Source: Marinicella marina
GTDB lineage: Bacteria; Pseudomonadota; Gammaproteobacteria; Xanthomonadales; Marinicellaceae
Assembly (NCBI RefSeq): GCF_030065545.1
Contig: NZ_JASJNC010000010.1
Span: forward strand, 103,646 to 167,645
Direction of reading: 5' to 3'
DNA length: 64,000 nucleotides
Positions 38,335-47,213 of this stretch are shown here, piece by piece (position 1 is the first letter of the stretch; every line of letters starts with the position of its first letter). The translations under genes and the position numbers were made by a program. The notes beneath the pieces were generated by a model that worked only from the letters and a program-made list of their open reading frames with translations, ran no database searches and was not told the origin of the DNA.

Positions 38335-39390
38335 ATGGCTGATAGCAAAACCAAGCAAGTTACAATCAGTTTTCAGAACTTCGATCAAATTTCTAAAAAA
38401 CTCATACTCACCCGATTCAACAAGCCCGGATATCAAATTGAGGTCATCGCTGATGCCATGCAAGCTGATGTTTGTTTTTATAACCAAGAACAAGCCGATG
38501 AGGGCATAGCCATTGAAGCTTTGGTTGAGCGTTTGAAAACTGCTGAAATACCGCTGATTGTTTTAACTGAACTGGCGGACTGGAAAGAAACTGACCTAAT
38601 CACAGTTATTCACAAACCAATCAGAAACCGTAACTTGAGCGAATATTTGTTTCGTGTCAAAGATGCATTTTATGTCGCATTGAAAGTCAGGATGCAACGC
38701 AAAAACAAACAAAAATCTGCCAAGTTGATTTACAACACCCACTTATCCAATGCGATTAATCCCGAACAAATTCGCTTCGAGACCAACCGTTATTATGCCC
38801 AAAAATACGTTGGCCTTAATACAGATATTGATTTTGATGAAGCTGGTGAATTGCATACGGTATTATTCAATCCTGAGAATTACTTTTTTCATTACCTTGG
38901 CAAAGGTTTTTTGTTATCACAGAAAAAGAAAAAGCCAGCCTGTATCAAAACTGTCTACGGCACCTTCTTCGTCAATGCCCAAGATAAAATCATTTACCAC
39001 GATAAGAGCGCTGATGAAATTGTTAACATCCATAAAATTCCATTTTATAAAGACACCCAGGTGTTTATTCCTAAACTGAGAAAAGGCCGGTTGGATAATT
39101 TGTATCCCTTTGATTATGAACCTTTTGTCTGGCTCAGCAGCATCAATGCCAGCAAGGGGAAAATCCCCCAAGACACCAACTTCAATGCCCCGGTGAAAAT
39201 CACTGCCTGGCCTGATTTAACCAAACTGATTGTATTCAAACATGCCATGCGCATCATTTCGTTATGGTCCAGAGGCGTCTATTCCCTGAGACACACCGCA
39301 CGGCTACTGGACATACCACAGCGCTACCCGCTAACGGTATACACCGCCATGCATGCATTGGGGTTAATTACCGAGGTTAAAAAGCGCTGA
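38335..39390 (+). CDS. Conserved hypothetical protein with receiver-like N-terminus, partner of the degenerate GTPase
   Basis: This 351-residue protein has no signal peptide or membrane helix. Residues 8-125 look like a degenerate receiver fold: strand-helix alternation, IPLIVLTE where receivers have a conserved Thr strand, and VIHKPI where they have a KP turn. The middle is basic and beta-rich. The C-terminal ~65 residues (from AWPDLTKLIVFKHAMRI) are helical and end in LTVYTAMHALGL. It follows the pseudo-GTPase by six bases and is closed by a strong terminator. A decayed copy of the C-terminal part lies at 43115-43303. Function is unknown. Confidence 0.6.
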   Translation: MADSKTKQVTISFQNFDQISKKLILTRFNKPGYQIEVIADAMQADVCFYNQEQADEGIAIEALVERLKTAEIPLIVLTELADWKETDLITVIHKPIRNRNLSEYLFRVKDAFYVALKVRMQRKNKQKSAKLIYNTHLSNAINPEQIRFETNRYYAQKYVGLNTDIDFDEAGELHTVLFNPENYFFHYLGKGFLLSQKKKKPACIKTVYGTFFVNAQDKIIYHDKSADEIVNIHKIPFYKDTQVFIPKLRKGRLDNLYPFDYEPFVWLSSINASKGKIPQDTNFNAPVKITAWPDLTKLIVFKHAMRIISLWSRGVYSLRHTARLLDIPQRYPLTVYTAMHALGLITEVKKR

Positions 39391-39433
39391 ACGAACCTTT
39401 TAACCCAGTCCTTTCATCACTTATTCACCCACA

Positions 39434-39467
39434 AAAAAACCCAGTGTGTTGAAGCACTGGGTTTTTT
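39434..39467. terminator. Bidirectional terminator
   Basis: AACCCAGTG (39438-39446) pairs with CACTGGGTT (39455-39463), with an A-run before and a T-run after. It sits between the receiver-like gene (+) and the glycine-rich protein gene (-) and can serve both. Confidence 0.92.
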
Positions 39468-39493
39468 GTATTACAAAGTGACTCTGATTCGGT

Positions 39494-41017
39494 TTATTCA
39501 AAACCATCCTCAAAAATCAAATCCACTGGTGTAATCAGCGCGAAACCATCGCCGGCATTCACAGCGCCAATGGTTTCAGCAGCATCTAGTCCATCTATGT
39601 AGGATGAACCACCGCCAGCGCCAGAAGCATAAGCTGCACCACCGCCATAGTAGCCACCGCCACCGCCGGCAAAGTGATACGGGGTAATGGTGCCATTGCC
39701 GCCTTGGCCCAGAGAGCCATCTTCACCAAACCCATCAAACCCATTGTCACCTGATCCAGTACCACCAGCGATTTGAGTGCCACCCAGACCGGCAACAAAA
39801 TCTTCTAACTGCACACCATCATTACCGGTTAAGCCACCGCCACCGCCACCAGTGCCATAATCAGGACAGCCGGTGTTACCGCCGCCACCACCGCCAGCGA
39901 CGATGATGCGATCTGTTAATTCTGTGGCGCCGCGTCTGATATCAGTTGCACCACCACCAGCGCCACCGTACTGGCCACTCGCGCCGCCGCCATTGTAGCC
40001 ACCGGGTGAACCTGTGCCATTGACTTGACCCGGTTTATTACCGACATAAACATACAGTAACTCACCAGGTGTGACCGATAAATAGCCCGCGGCATAACCA
40101 CCCAGGCCGCCATCGGCTTGATTTTCTGCTACATTACAGGCCTCAGAATCACCACCTTGGGCGCCCCATGTCTCCATTTTGACATATGTTACACCCTCTG
40201 GCACCTCGTAAACTTGCGGTGTACCGGTGAATTCATAAGGATCAAGTGCGGTAATAACCACTTTGCCGTTACCGGTATTGACACCCCCTTCAGTGCTGCC
40301 GTTCAATAGGCCATCAATGTATGATGAACCACCACCACCGCCTGCTGCATAGGCGCCGCCACCACCGTAGTAGCCACCGCCACCGCCACCAATGTGATAG
40401 TCATCACCTGATGTACCGCCGCCTTGACCCAGGGTGCCAGCAGTTCCTGGGCTGTCACCTGCAGCACCACCTGCCATTTGGGTGCCGCCGAGGCCAGGCA
40501 CACGATTTAAAAATGTAATGCCATCACCGCCTATCAAAGCACCTCCAGCACCGCCAGTACCGTGATCAGGACAGCCGGTGTTACCACCGCCGCCACCGCC
40601 AGCCACCACCACACGGTCTTCCAGCGCGCTGCCACCCATACGGATGTCTGAGGCACCACCTCCGGCCCCACCGTATTGGCCACTGGCGCCACCGCCATTG
40701 AAGCCGCCAGGTGAGCCTGTGCCATTAACTTGACCCGGTTTGCCGCCGACATAAACATTTAATGTTTCACCCGGTGTCACCATCAGATAGCCAACTGCAT
40801 AACCACCCAGGCCGCCATCGTCTTGATTCTCATTGGTATCACAGGCCTCAGAACCACCACCTTGGGCACCCCAAGTTTCTACTTTGAGTAAGTTGACATC
40901 GTTGGGTACGTCATAAGTTTGTGCCGCACCAGTGAAATCGAATGTTTGTTGTGAATAGGCTAGATTAGAAAATGCCATCATCAGCACAGCCGTGATGAAC
41001 ACAGATAATTGTTTCAT
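39494..41017 (-). CDS. Secreted glycine-rich protein with two ALK-type glycine-rich domains and IFxDGFE tail
   Basis: This 507-residue exported protein has a signal peptide of about 22 residues. It contains two tandem copies of a ~235-residue glycine-rich domain, each starting FTGxxQxYxVPxxV and KxETWGAQGG. Each copy continues with GGGASGQYGGAGGGASDIR and VVAGGGGGGNTGCPDxGTGG and ends with GGGGGYYGGGxAYA and GGGGSSYIDGL. This pattern matches the glycine-rich domain known from ALK/LTK receptor kinases and many bacterial surface proteins. The last residues are VDLIFEDGFE, a tail shared with other secreted proteins here. A GGGGA ribosome binding site precedes the start. It is probably a surface or matrix protein. 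Confidence 0.8.
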   Translation of the reverse strand: MKQLSVFITAVLMMAFSNLAYSQQTFDFTGAAQTYDVPNDVNLLKVETWGAQGGGSEACDTNENQDDGGLGGYAVGYLMVTPGETLNVYVGGKPGQVNGTGSPGGFNGGGASGQYGGAGGGASDIRMGGSALEDRVVVAGGGGGGNTGCPDHGTGGAGGALIGGDGITFLNRVPGLGGTQMAGGAAGDSPGTAGTLGQGGGTSGDDYHIGGGGGGYYGGGGAYAAGGGGGSSYIDGLLNGSTEGGVNTGNGKVVITALDPYEFTGTPQVYEVPEGVTYVKMETWGAQGGDSEACNVAENQADGGLGGYAAGYLSVTPGELLYVYVGNKPGQVNGTGSPGGYNGGGASGQYGGAGGGATDIRRGATELTDRIIVAGGGGGGNTGCPDYGTGGGGGGLTGNDGVQLEDFVAGLGGTQIAGGTGSGDNGFDGFGEDGSLGQGGNGTITPYHFAGGGGGYYGGGAAYASGAGGGSSYIDGLDAAETIGAVNAGDGFALITPVDLIFEDGFE

Positions 41018-41128
41018 TTTATTTCCCCTTTATTTATAGATATTTAATACAAACACCTGTTTGCATTATTTGTAATAATAAATCAAATTCTAGGAAAATT
41101 CAAAAAAACAATTAAACATTTGTCTGTT

Positions 41129-41162
41129 AAAGCACCCCAATTAATAATCAAAAAGGGGTGCT
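41129..41162 (-). terminator. Terminator downstream of the LamG-like protein gene
   Basis: AGCACCCC (41131-41138) pairs with GGGGTGCT (41155-41162). When read on the minus strand the stem is followed by a short T-stretch. It separates two minus-strand genes. Confidence 0.6.
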
Positions 41163-41188
41163 GATTGAATCATTTAGAAAGTTGTATT

Positions 41189-42514
41189 TTACTCAAAGCC
41201 ATCACTGAATATAACGTCAGAATAGTCTTCGGCCCCAACCTGCAGGTTATCAATGATCATTGAACTGTTATCAATGGCATTGGACTGGAAACCAGCGAGC
41301 ACAGCACCTATACCTCTGCCAGAGGTGACGCCATGTTCGCGGTCTTCAACCACCATCAAACCATCAAGAAATACCGAGTATCGACCCGTGTCCATATCAA
41401 ACACCAGTTTAATAACAAACAACTCATTGGCTTGGTAGGTCCCTAAAATACCGACAAAGCCATTGGCATCACTGGCTGAAATATTTCCCGTCTCTGAAAA
41501 GGACATATTAAAAAATGAAGAGCCAGATGTACCATTCTCTCTCAGTCTAAATACATACCTGCCAGTGCCATCCAACAACATATCAACTTCAACCACTACC
41601 AAACCAGTTAAGAATTCACTGCCACCCAGAAATTCCCATCGTGAAGACACAGCAGAACCAGCTAACTTCTCAAGGTAAAGCCCTTGGTTATCTTGCCCCA
41701 GTTCAACCACTTCTGTGTATATGTTCGATGAAATAGTAACAGGTTCATTCTCATTAGGCCCGCCTGTACCAATGGCATCACCTAGCACTTTGTCCTCAAG
41801 ATCAACATCCAATACCAAAGGTAAATCAATCACCGCACGCACTTCAATGTTATCTAAGGTAAAAGGTGTGTTGTTTGCAGAACCTGAGTAACCGGTATTT
41901 AAGCGCCCAACGCCACGGTCATCAATACCGTGCTCGCGATCTGAGAATAAAACAATGTCGTTAATAGTCATTTGACTGGTCCCCACATCCATATCAAATT
42001 CAATTTCTATATTTTGAACTACATCAGCATCGTAGTTATTATCAATCAAAGTGATACTGCCAGCTGCATCACTGGCTGAAAATGTACCGTTGTCGAAATA
42101 GTTCATTCCCAAGAAAATCCTTGATGAACCACCGCCTTCTCTGACACCAAAACTATAACGATCTAAATCCGAAGGCGTGAATTGAAAAGCTATTCGCACC
42201 AAGCCCTCAGTAATTTCATCACCACCTATGAAATCCCATCGCAGGTTTGAAGCGTTGTTAGAGGGCGTTTCATAGGTAACCATTATGGCATTATCATTGG
42301 GACCTTCCTCAAAGACCTCTGCCGTTAATGCACTTAAATCACTCGGTTCGCCTTCATTTGAACCGCCTTCACCTAAAAATGTCCCCGCTACCAAATCATC
42401 AAAACCAACCTCAAAAACTGTTGCTTGCGCGTTGGGTGTTCCGGCGATTGATGCGCCTGACAGGCATAGCAACAGGCTGCCCCTAATGACTTGTTTTAAT
42501 ATTTGCTGATACAT
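41189..42514 (-). CDS. Secreted two-repeat beta-sandwich protein with IFxDGFE tail
   Basis: This 441-residue exported protein is built from two ~200-residue repeats. Each contains a G-x-GGxNExEP-like segment, a RWxFxGGxExxxGLV strand, and a DREHGxxxRGxGxxxxGxxxxAxxNxxxxxDNxxV ending. The pattern is that of concanavalin/LamG-like jelly-roll domains. I chose the start at 42514 because it follows AAGGAG at the right distance and begins a signal peptide. The longer form from 42559 lacks a ribosome binding site. The C-terminus is DVIFSDGFE, matching the tail of the neighbouring glycine-rich protein. Ligand is unknown. Confidence 0.7.
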   Translation of the reverse strand: MYQQILKQVIRGSLLLCLSGASIAGTPNAQATVFEVGFDDLVAGTFLGEGGSNEGEPSDLSALTAEVFEEGPNDNAIMVTYETPSNNASNLRWDFIGGDEITEGLVRIAFQFTPSDLDRYSFGVREGGGSSRIFLGMNYFDNGTFSASDAAGSITLIDNNYDADVVQNIEIEFDMDVGTSQMTINDIVLFSDREHGIDDRGVGRLNTGYSGSANNTPFTLDNIEVRAVIDLPLVLDVDLEDKVLGDAIGTGGPNENEPVTISSNIYTEVVELGQDNQGLYLEKLAGSAVSSRWEFLGGSEFLTGLVVVEVDMLLDGTGRYVFRLRENGTSGSSFFNMSFSETGNISASDANGFVGILGTYQANELFVIKLVFDMDTGRYSVFLDGLMVVEDREHGVTSGRGIGAVLAGFQSNAIDNSSMIIDNLQVGAEDYSDVIFSDGFE

Positions 42515-42628
42515 ACAGACTCCTTCTTGATAAAAAATACCAGCGTATATAAACGCCATTTTTTATACCTGAAAAAAAGCCGAAAAAAACATGAAAAAAA
42601 CATGAAAAGTAATAAATTCATAAAACCA

Positions 42629-42645
42629 TTCTCATGATTTGCGAA
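42629..42645 (+). promoter_or_regulatory. 17-bp palindromic motif (copy 2 of 3)
   Basis: TTCTCATGATTTGCGAA lies 42 bases upstream of the first 78-residue gene. It differs from the perfect palindrome at 35342 at two positions. Confidence 0.5.
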
Positions 42646-42687
42646 AAGCGCAGCAGATAATGACATTTTTACTTAAGAGATAAAGCC

Positions 42688-42924
42688 ATGCAACAACTCG
42701 TCATTAAGCTCAGCCCACAAGCCACCGCGCAGTACTTGGCCATTGCCGCCTCAAAAACCCAAAAAGAAATGCACCACGACATGGAAGCCTCTGGCGTCCA
42801 GCTGGGCATCAACATGTCGATGATTGCCGGCCTGAACTTCACCGACATCGACATTAACGGTCAAAGCATCACATCTGTCACAGATGATGAAGATTTAGAA
42901 CTCGAATTGATTGAACTGAATTGA
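42688..42924 (+). CDS. Hypothetical 78-residue acidic protein, copy 1
   Basis: I do not recognise this protein. It has no signal peptide. The N-terminal half is helical (LSPQATAQYLAIAASKTQ), the middle reads GVQLGINMSMIAGLNFTDID, and the tail is strongly acidic (DDEDLELELIELN). A second, nearly identical copy lies 4.3 kb downstream on the same strand. In both, the codons, the palindrome upstream and a structured element downstream are conserved. Differences between the copies are mostly conservative (K/Q, M/I, T/A, I/V, V/A), which suggests protein-level constraint. Neighbours are secreted-protein genes on the other strand. Confidence 0.7.
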   Translation: MQQLVIKLSPQATAQYLAIAASKTQKEMHHDMEASGVQLGINMSMIAGLNFTDIDINGQSITSVTDDEDLELELIELN

Positions 42925-42947
42925 AAGTAAATGAGTTAAAGCCATTT

Positions 42948-43014
42948 CCAACTGACTTCGCCACAGCACCCACATGCCACAAAATACGCTGCTGCATAAG
43001 CCGGAGTCAGCTGG
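42948..43014 (+). other. Conserved 3' stem-loop element, copy 1
   Basis: CCAACTGACTTCG (42948-42960) pairs with CGGAGTCAGCTGG (43002-43014) over 12 of 13 positions including one wobble. The 41-base loop contains a second helix (CAGCA with TGCTG). The stem is followed by six T in this copy only, so it may also terminate transcription. A copy with the same loop follows the other 78-residue gene. Confidence 0.6.
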
Positions 43015-43114
43015 ATTTTTTAAATCTTAGGCTGGCATCCAGCTCTCTTGATTATCGCATCAGGTGACATTAGATTCGTTCAGCTGTGTTAGATGAGTAG
43101 TAATGATGTTGGAG

Positions 43115-43303
43115 CATGGCCCGGTTTGACCAAATTAATCGTGTAAAAAAAACGCCATGCGTATTGTTTACACTCTGGTAATAAGGCGCCTATTTCCTGA
43201 GACAAACCCTACGATTTCTGGACATACCGCAGCGTTCTCAACTGACGGTATACACCGCCATGCATGCGCTGGGATTAAATACCAAAGATAAAAAAACGCT
43301 GAT
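43115..43303 (+). pseudogene. Decayed C-terminal fragment of the receiver-like gene at 38335
   Basis: This stretch aligns by eye with positions 39208-39390. The best match is ACGGTATACACCGCCATGCA followed by TGCGCTGGG/TGCATTGGG and the AAAACGCTGA end. In-frame stops and indels (for example GTGTAAAAAAAACGCC where the parent has an open frame) rule out function. Only about the last 62 codons are represented. It sits directly after the 78-residue gene unit. The rest of the 42925-43432 gap holds the stem-loop and the terminator of the next minus-strand gene. Confidence 0.8.
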
Positions 43304-43372
43304 CGCAGTCTGAAGTTCACAAGCAAACTTTTCCGGCCAACTTGCTTCTCTAAGATATATTAATTTTGCTGC

Positions 43373-43407
43373 AAAAAAACAGCCAACACCTGAAGATATT
43401 GGCTGTT
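43373..43407 (-). terminator. Terminator of the BNR-propeller gene
   Basis: AACAGCCAA (43378-43386) pairs with TTGGCTGTT (43399-43407), with a T-run when read on the minus strand. It lies 25 bases after the stop codon. Confidence 0.92.
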
Positions 43408-43432
43408 TATTTATTGCAATACTTAAGATGAT

Positions 43433-45790
43433 TTAACCATCAAACCCATCTGCAAAGATCAGGTCATTACCGTCAAATAAATTTTCATATGACAGGGTGC
43501 CTCGACCGATGGTGTTTATGAATAACTCGTTGTTAGCTGGGTTATAGTTCAATCCAATCACCAAGGCATTGGGTAAATCAGTGGTCAGAATTGACCATTG
43601 CGTATAGCCTGACGCTTCATCAGCGATGAACAACCCACGATCGCCACCAACCAGCAGGGCATCATCTCCACCAAATGGGTTGGCCACCCTCGCGACAGTC
43701 CACAGCCTGCCAGGATTGAATGTATCTAAGTTACCACTGACATCGGTCCAGTTATCACCACCGTCGTCAGTGATGTGAACACCGCCGAATAATTCAACAA
43801 TAGCTGCTTCATCAGCATTGACAGTGTGTTGTGAAACACCTACTAATAAATCAGCAGAACTGAACACAGAAACCAAATCCTGTCCAGCAGTGGTGCGTCG
43901 ATACAGATCAGTATCAGCAGCAACATACAGCTGTTCTTCATTGCCCGGTGCACCAGCCACAATAGAGGTCGGACCAAAGGCAAAAGCCTGGATGCCATTG
44001 GGGCTTAACTGACTGATGGTTGTGCCTTGATCAAATGATTCATATAAACCACCATCATCACCGTCATTATCGCCATCAATTTCTCGGTTACTGAAGCCAA
44101 AAACGATGCGACTTGGGTTTTCCGAGTTAATAGCCACAGGTTGTACAAACTGTGGAATTGGGTTGTCATCACCACTGACAACTGTCAATGCGGGGAAACT
44201 GAAACCAGCAAAACTGTTATCCGCATTGTAGATAACTTGTACGAAGCCACCCAGGTTTTGCGCGCTGGTATACCTTATCGATTGTCCTTTGCCTGACAGT
44301 GTGTCCACATCGACATCAAAGTCACCGCCGTCACCACCGAGTAAGACGTCCCAAACTGGCACGCCAGAGATGATCTGACTGCCTTGTGAGTTATCTTGGG
44401 CGCCACCTCCAAGAATGTCGGCATTGCTGTCATAATCAGCTGAGTGAACTTCAGTATTTTGTAAGTCACCATTCAATGAAAACCAATCACCGGTGTTATC
44501 CTCTGGTGAAGTTCTGACATAAATACCACCATCATCAGATTCTAAAAGGTTGCCATTGGCCGCAAACATCATGTCACGTGAATCAGCATGAGCTGAGGTG
44601 TTGTTGGCTGTGCCTACGTGAGTCAAAGGCTGCCATTGTGAACCGCTTTCAGCTGAAGCATCGCCACGGAATAAGCGGCCACTGAATGTTTGTGCACCTA
44701 TTGAGTTTGGAAACGAAAAACCGCCTGTTGAACCATCGTTGTTATCAGAGGGCTGTCGGTCACCACCGATATAAACCAATGTGTCATTGTTTGGATCCGC
44801 AACCATCGACATATGAATCGAGGCTTGACCACCTGGGTGGATACCGAAGAAATCATCAGGCTCCATGGTGCCTGGTAAATCCATCGCGGTGAAATTGGCA
44901 CCGCCATCAGCTGAATAAAACATGCCGCTGTGACTGCCATTGGCCGCTATACCAATGAAAACATTGTTGTTCTCACCCACAGCAATTTCAACATGTGTTC
45001 CAGTTGAATCTACCAATTCACTGTCGATTGCCGCATCACTGATTTTAGTCCAGCTGGTGCCAGTGTCAGTACTTTTATAAATACCTGTAGTGCCACCACA
45101 ATCACTGGTCGCGCGCACGATACTGGCATATAAAATACTGTCATCACTGGGATCAGAAGCCAGTGCATCTACACTGCCTCCAGAAATACCATTGGTGACT
45201 TGGTTGAATGTCGCACCTGTATCAGTAGATCTGAAGATACCTGTACTGTTACAGTTGAAGCCAAAATCATCATTGTCAACTGCTGCCACAATCACCGAAC
45301 CCCGAGGCGCGATGCCAGCTATGTTCAAGCCAGTTAATGCGGTCAGAGCAGTCCAGTTGGCACCACCATCAGTGGTTCGTAATAAGCCAGTTCTGGCGCC
45401 ACCGAGGCGGCCATAACTACTGACCCGACCAATACCTGCTACCAGTGTTTCACTGGTTTGATCAGTTGGATCAAACTCTAATGACTGAATTGATAAAGAG
45501 GCCTGAAAATCGGTCAGTGAGGTCCAACTGGGGTTGGAAGTATTGACGGTTGCGTTGGTGGTTTTCCAAACACCGCCATTGACCGTGCCAATATAAATGA
45601 TATCTGGGTTGCTAGGGTGGGCCGCAATGGCATTAACCGCTCCAACTTGATTGTCATTATCTGCCTCAGATTGACCGCCAGCAAAAGGCGAGGGTCCTTC
45701 TTTGGTTAGGGTTTGTGCCATGGTTTGGTTGACTGTGAACAGCATAGTCAAACCAATCACAGGAATTTTTATTTTTGAGATTATATTCAT
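43433..45790 (-). CDS. Secreted BNR/sortilin-type beta-propeller protein with IFxDGF tail
   Basis: This 785-residue exported protein has a signal peptide of about 25 residues. It has many repeats of the S/T-x-D-x-G-x-x-W type, such as TTDGGANWTALT, STDTGTSWTKIS, SADGGANFTAM and DDGGDNWTDVS. These are the Asp-box repeats of sialidase/VPS10-like propellers. The N-terminus resembles exo-xyloglucanase-like propellers (NAIAAHPSNPDIIYIGTVNGGVWKT). No catalytic sialidase residues could be identified, so an enzymatic role is unproven. The C-terminus is DLIFADGFDG. An AGGA site precedes the start, and the 314-residue gene 24 bases upstream is probably cotranscribed. Confidence 0.8.
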   Translation of the reverse strand: MNIISKIKIPVIGLTMLFTVNQTMAQTLTKEGPSPFAGGQSEADNDNQVGAVNAIAAHPSNPDIIYIGTVNGGVWKTTNATVNTSNPSWTSLTDFQASLSIQSLEFDPTDQTSETLVAGIGRVSSYGRLGGARTGLLRTTDGGANWTALTALTGLNIAGIAPRGSVIVAAVDNDDFGFNCNSTGIFRSTDTGATFNQVTNGISGGSVDALASDPSDDSILYASIVRATSDCGGTTGIYKSTDTGTSWTKISDAAIDSELVDSTGTHVEIAVGENNNVFIGIAANGSHSGMFYSADGGANFTAMDLPGTMEPDDFFGIHPGGQASIHMSMVADPNNDTLVYIGGDRQPSDNNDGSTGGFSFPNSIGAQTFSGRLFRGDASAESGSQWQPLTHVGTANNTSAHADSRDMMFAANGNLLESDDGGIYVRTSPEDNTGDWFSLNGDLQNTEVHSADYDSNADILGGGAQDNSQGSQIISGVPVWDVLLGGDGGDFDVDVDTLSGKGQSIRYTSAQNLGGFVQVIYNADNSFAGFSFPALTVVSGDDNPIPQFVQPVAINSENPSRIVFGFSNREIDGDNDGDDGGLYESFDQGTTISQLSPNGIQAFAFGPTSIVAGAPGNEEQLYVAADTDLYRRTTAGQDLVSVFSSADLLVGVSQHTVNADEAAIVELFGGVHITDDGGDNWTDVSGNLDTFNPGRLWTVARVANPFGGDDALLVGGDRGLFIADEASGYTQWSILTTDLPNALVIGLNYNPANNELFINTIGRGTLSYENLFDGNDLIFADGFDG

Positions 45791-45814
45791 TTTAAGATCC
45801 TTTGTAGTTTGACG

Positions 45815-46759
45815 TTATTGTGGAAGTTGACCGAAATATTTGGTTGAACGCACTGCGTTTTGCCACACTTTTTGTTGGTTCTGCAAGTTAATCGCAGTTA
45901 ACATCGGCGCGTTATTGGTTAACTTGTTGTCAACCACACGACCTGTTTCAGGCGCAATGAACAACATCAGATTGCCAGTAACCACAAAAGGTGCATATGA
46001 ATAATCAGCAGGTAAAGAACTTAATAACTCTCCCGAACGGGTGTAAATACCCCAGTTGTATTTCATTTCTCTATCACTGGGTACACGAACACTGGCCAAA
46101 ACATGCTTGCCGTCTTGCGACAGGAACTGGCGTCCAGTAATTTGTGGTAAAACACGTTGCTCAATGGCTCTGCTATTCTTGTTTCTGGTTATGTTTGTGG
46201 CAGAGGTTGTGGCTGCTGCATTATTAAAATCAATACCGATAAAACCAGTTTTGATGCCTGGTTCGCTTGAGCTAAGGTTCACACCTTGGTTGATAAGTTC
46301 ATCAACATCAGGCGCTGCACCACGGACTTTCTTACCCCTGAAAGACCATTCGAGCTGATTACCCTGACTGGCTTGATTCATGGCAATTTTAAAATCTGTG
46401 CCGGTGGTATTGACCACATTGGCCATCACATCGCGTGGTAAATTTACCTCAACAGTATTTGTTACACTGCCATTGCTTACGGACTGATAAACCAGCGCCA
46501 GCAACCCTTTTTTATTGACTTGTTGTTGGCTCAATATCTGGCCGTTTTTAATGACCAAAGGTTTATCTGCGATCGCCGAAGACCATTTGGTCTCGCCGCT
46601 GGTTACATCAATAGCTGTAATACCTTTTTCAGGTAACATAGCAACTACAGTCTGAGATGATTGGTCAAGAATGATACCTGTCCTCAGTTCAACAGGCTCA
46701 TCAGCGTTGGCAGCAGTACTCATGCCAAAAATGCTTAATAAAGTCATAATTTTTTTCAT
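45815..46759 (-). CDS. Exported PQQ-like beta-propeller protein
   Basis: This 314-residue protein has a signal peptide of about 19 residues. It shows hallmarks of PQQ/quinoprotein-like beta-propellers, such as KGITAIDVTSGETKWSSAI and MLTAINLQNQQKVWQNAV. It lacks a dehydrogenase active site and is too short for one. A good AAGGAA site precedes the ATG. It is the first gene of a two-gene minus-strand unit with the BNR-propeller gene. Binding or scaffold function is likely, but the ligand is unknown. Confidence 0.6.
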   Translation of the reverse strand: MKKIMTLLSIFGMSTAANADEPVELRTGIILDQSSQTVVAMLPEKGITAIDVTSGETKWSSAIADKPLVIKNGQILSQQQVNKKGLLALVYQSVSNGSVTNTVEVNLPRDVMANVVNTTGTDFKIAMNQASQGNQLEWSFRGKKVRGAAPDVDELINQGVNLSSSEPGIKTGFIGIDFNNAAATTSATNITRNKNSRAIEQRVLPQITGRQFLSQDGKHVLASVRVPSDREMKYNWGIYTRSGELLSSLPADYSYAPFVVTGNLMLFIAPETGRVVDNKLTNNAPMLTAINLQNQQKVWQNAVRSTKYFGQLPQ

Positions 46760-46898
46760 CGGATTTCCTTTTGAAATTGTTGATAAGAAAGATTATTCTG
46801 GGAATTTACCTAGTTTAATTCCGAATTAATCCGATGTTCATATTATCACTTGTGCGTGAAAATACAATCTGCAAATAGTCATGAAAAAAAATTTTGTA

Positions 46899-46915
46899 TT
46901 CTCAAGTTTTGCGAA
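46899..46915 (+). promoter_or_regulatory. 17-bp palindromic motif (copy 3 of 3)
   Basis: TTCTCAAGTTTTGCGAA lies 43 bases upstream of the second 78-residue gene, the same spacing as in copy 2. It is followed by GGGATAAT, which could be a -10 element. Confidence 0.5.
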
Positions 46916-46958
46916 CGGGCGCAGGGATAATCAAGTTTTCAAATAACAGAGAACAGCC

Positions 46959-47195
46959 ATGCAACAACTCGTCATTAAGCTCAGCCCACAAGCCACCGCG
47001 CAGTACTTGGCCATTGCCGCATCAAAAACCCAACAAGAAATACACCACGACATGGAAGCCTCTGGCGTCCAGCTGGGCATCAACATGTCGATGATTGCCG
47101 GCCTGAACTTTGCCGACATCGACGTCAACGGTCAAAGCATCACATCAGCCACAGATGATGAAGATTTAGAACTCGAATTAATTGAACTGAATTGA
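46959..47195 (+). CDS. Hypothetical 78-residue acidic protein, copy 2
   Basis: This is a near-identical paralogue of the gene at 42688, with the same length, start context (AGCCATGCAACAAC) and acidic C-terminus. It too is followed by the conserved stem-loop. The copies differ at only a handful of residues. The region upstream is diverged except for the 17-bp motif. Nothing in the sequence identifies a function; toxin-antitoxin or phage-type partners are not visible next to it. Confidence 0.7.
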   Translation: MQQLVIKLSPQATAQYLAIAASKTQQEIHHDMEASGVQLGINMSMIAGLNFADIDVNGQSITSATDDEDLELELIELN

Positions 47196-47213
47196 AGGTA
47201 GTTAAAGCCATTT

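Noticed and set aside
40303..40758. Short frames in the glycine-rich gene
   Set aside because: They are frame-shifted readings of GGN-rich repeats and consist of Ala/Val-rich or His/Arg-rich low-complexity sequence.
42925..43030. The 3' element of the 78-residue genes as an integron attC site
   Set aside because: It contains GTTAAAGC, but the expected paired core sites and the typical unpaired extrahelical bases are not evident. Only two copies are present, separated by 4.3 kb of other genes on the opposite strand.
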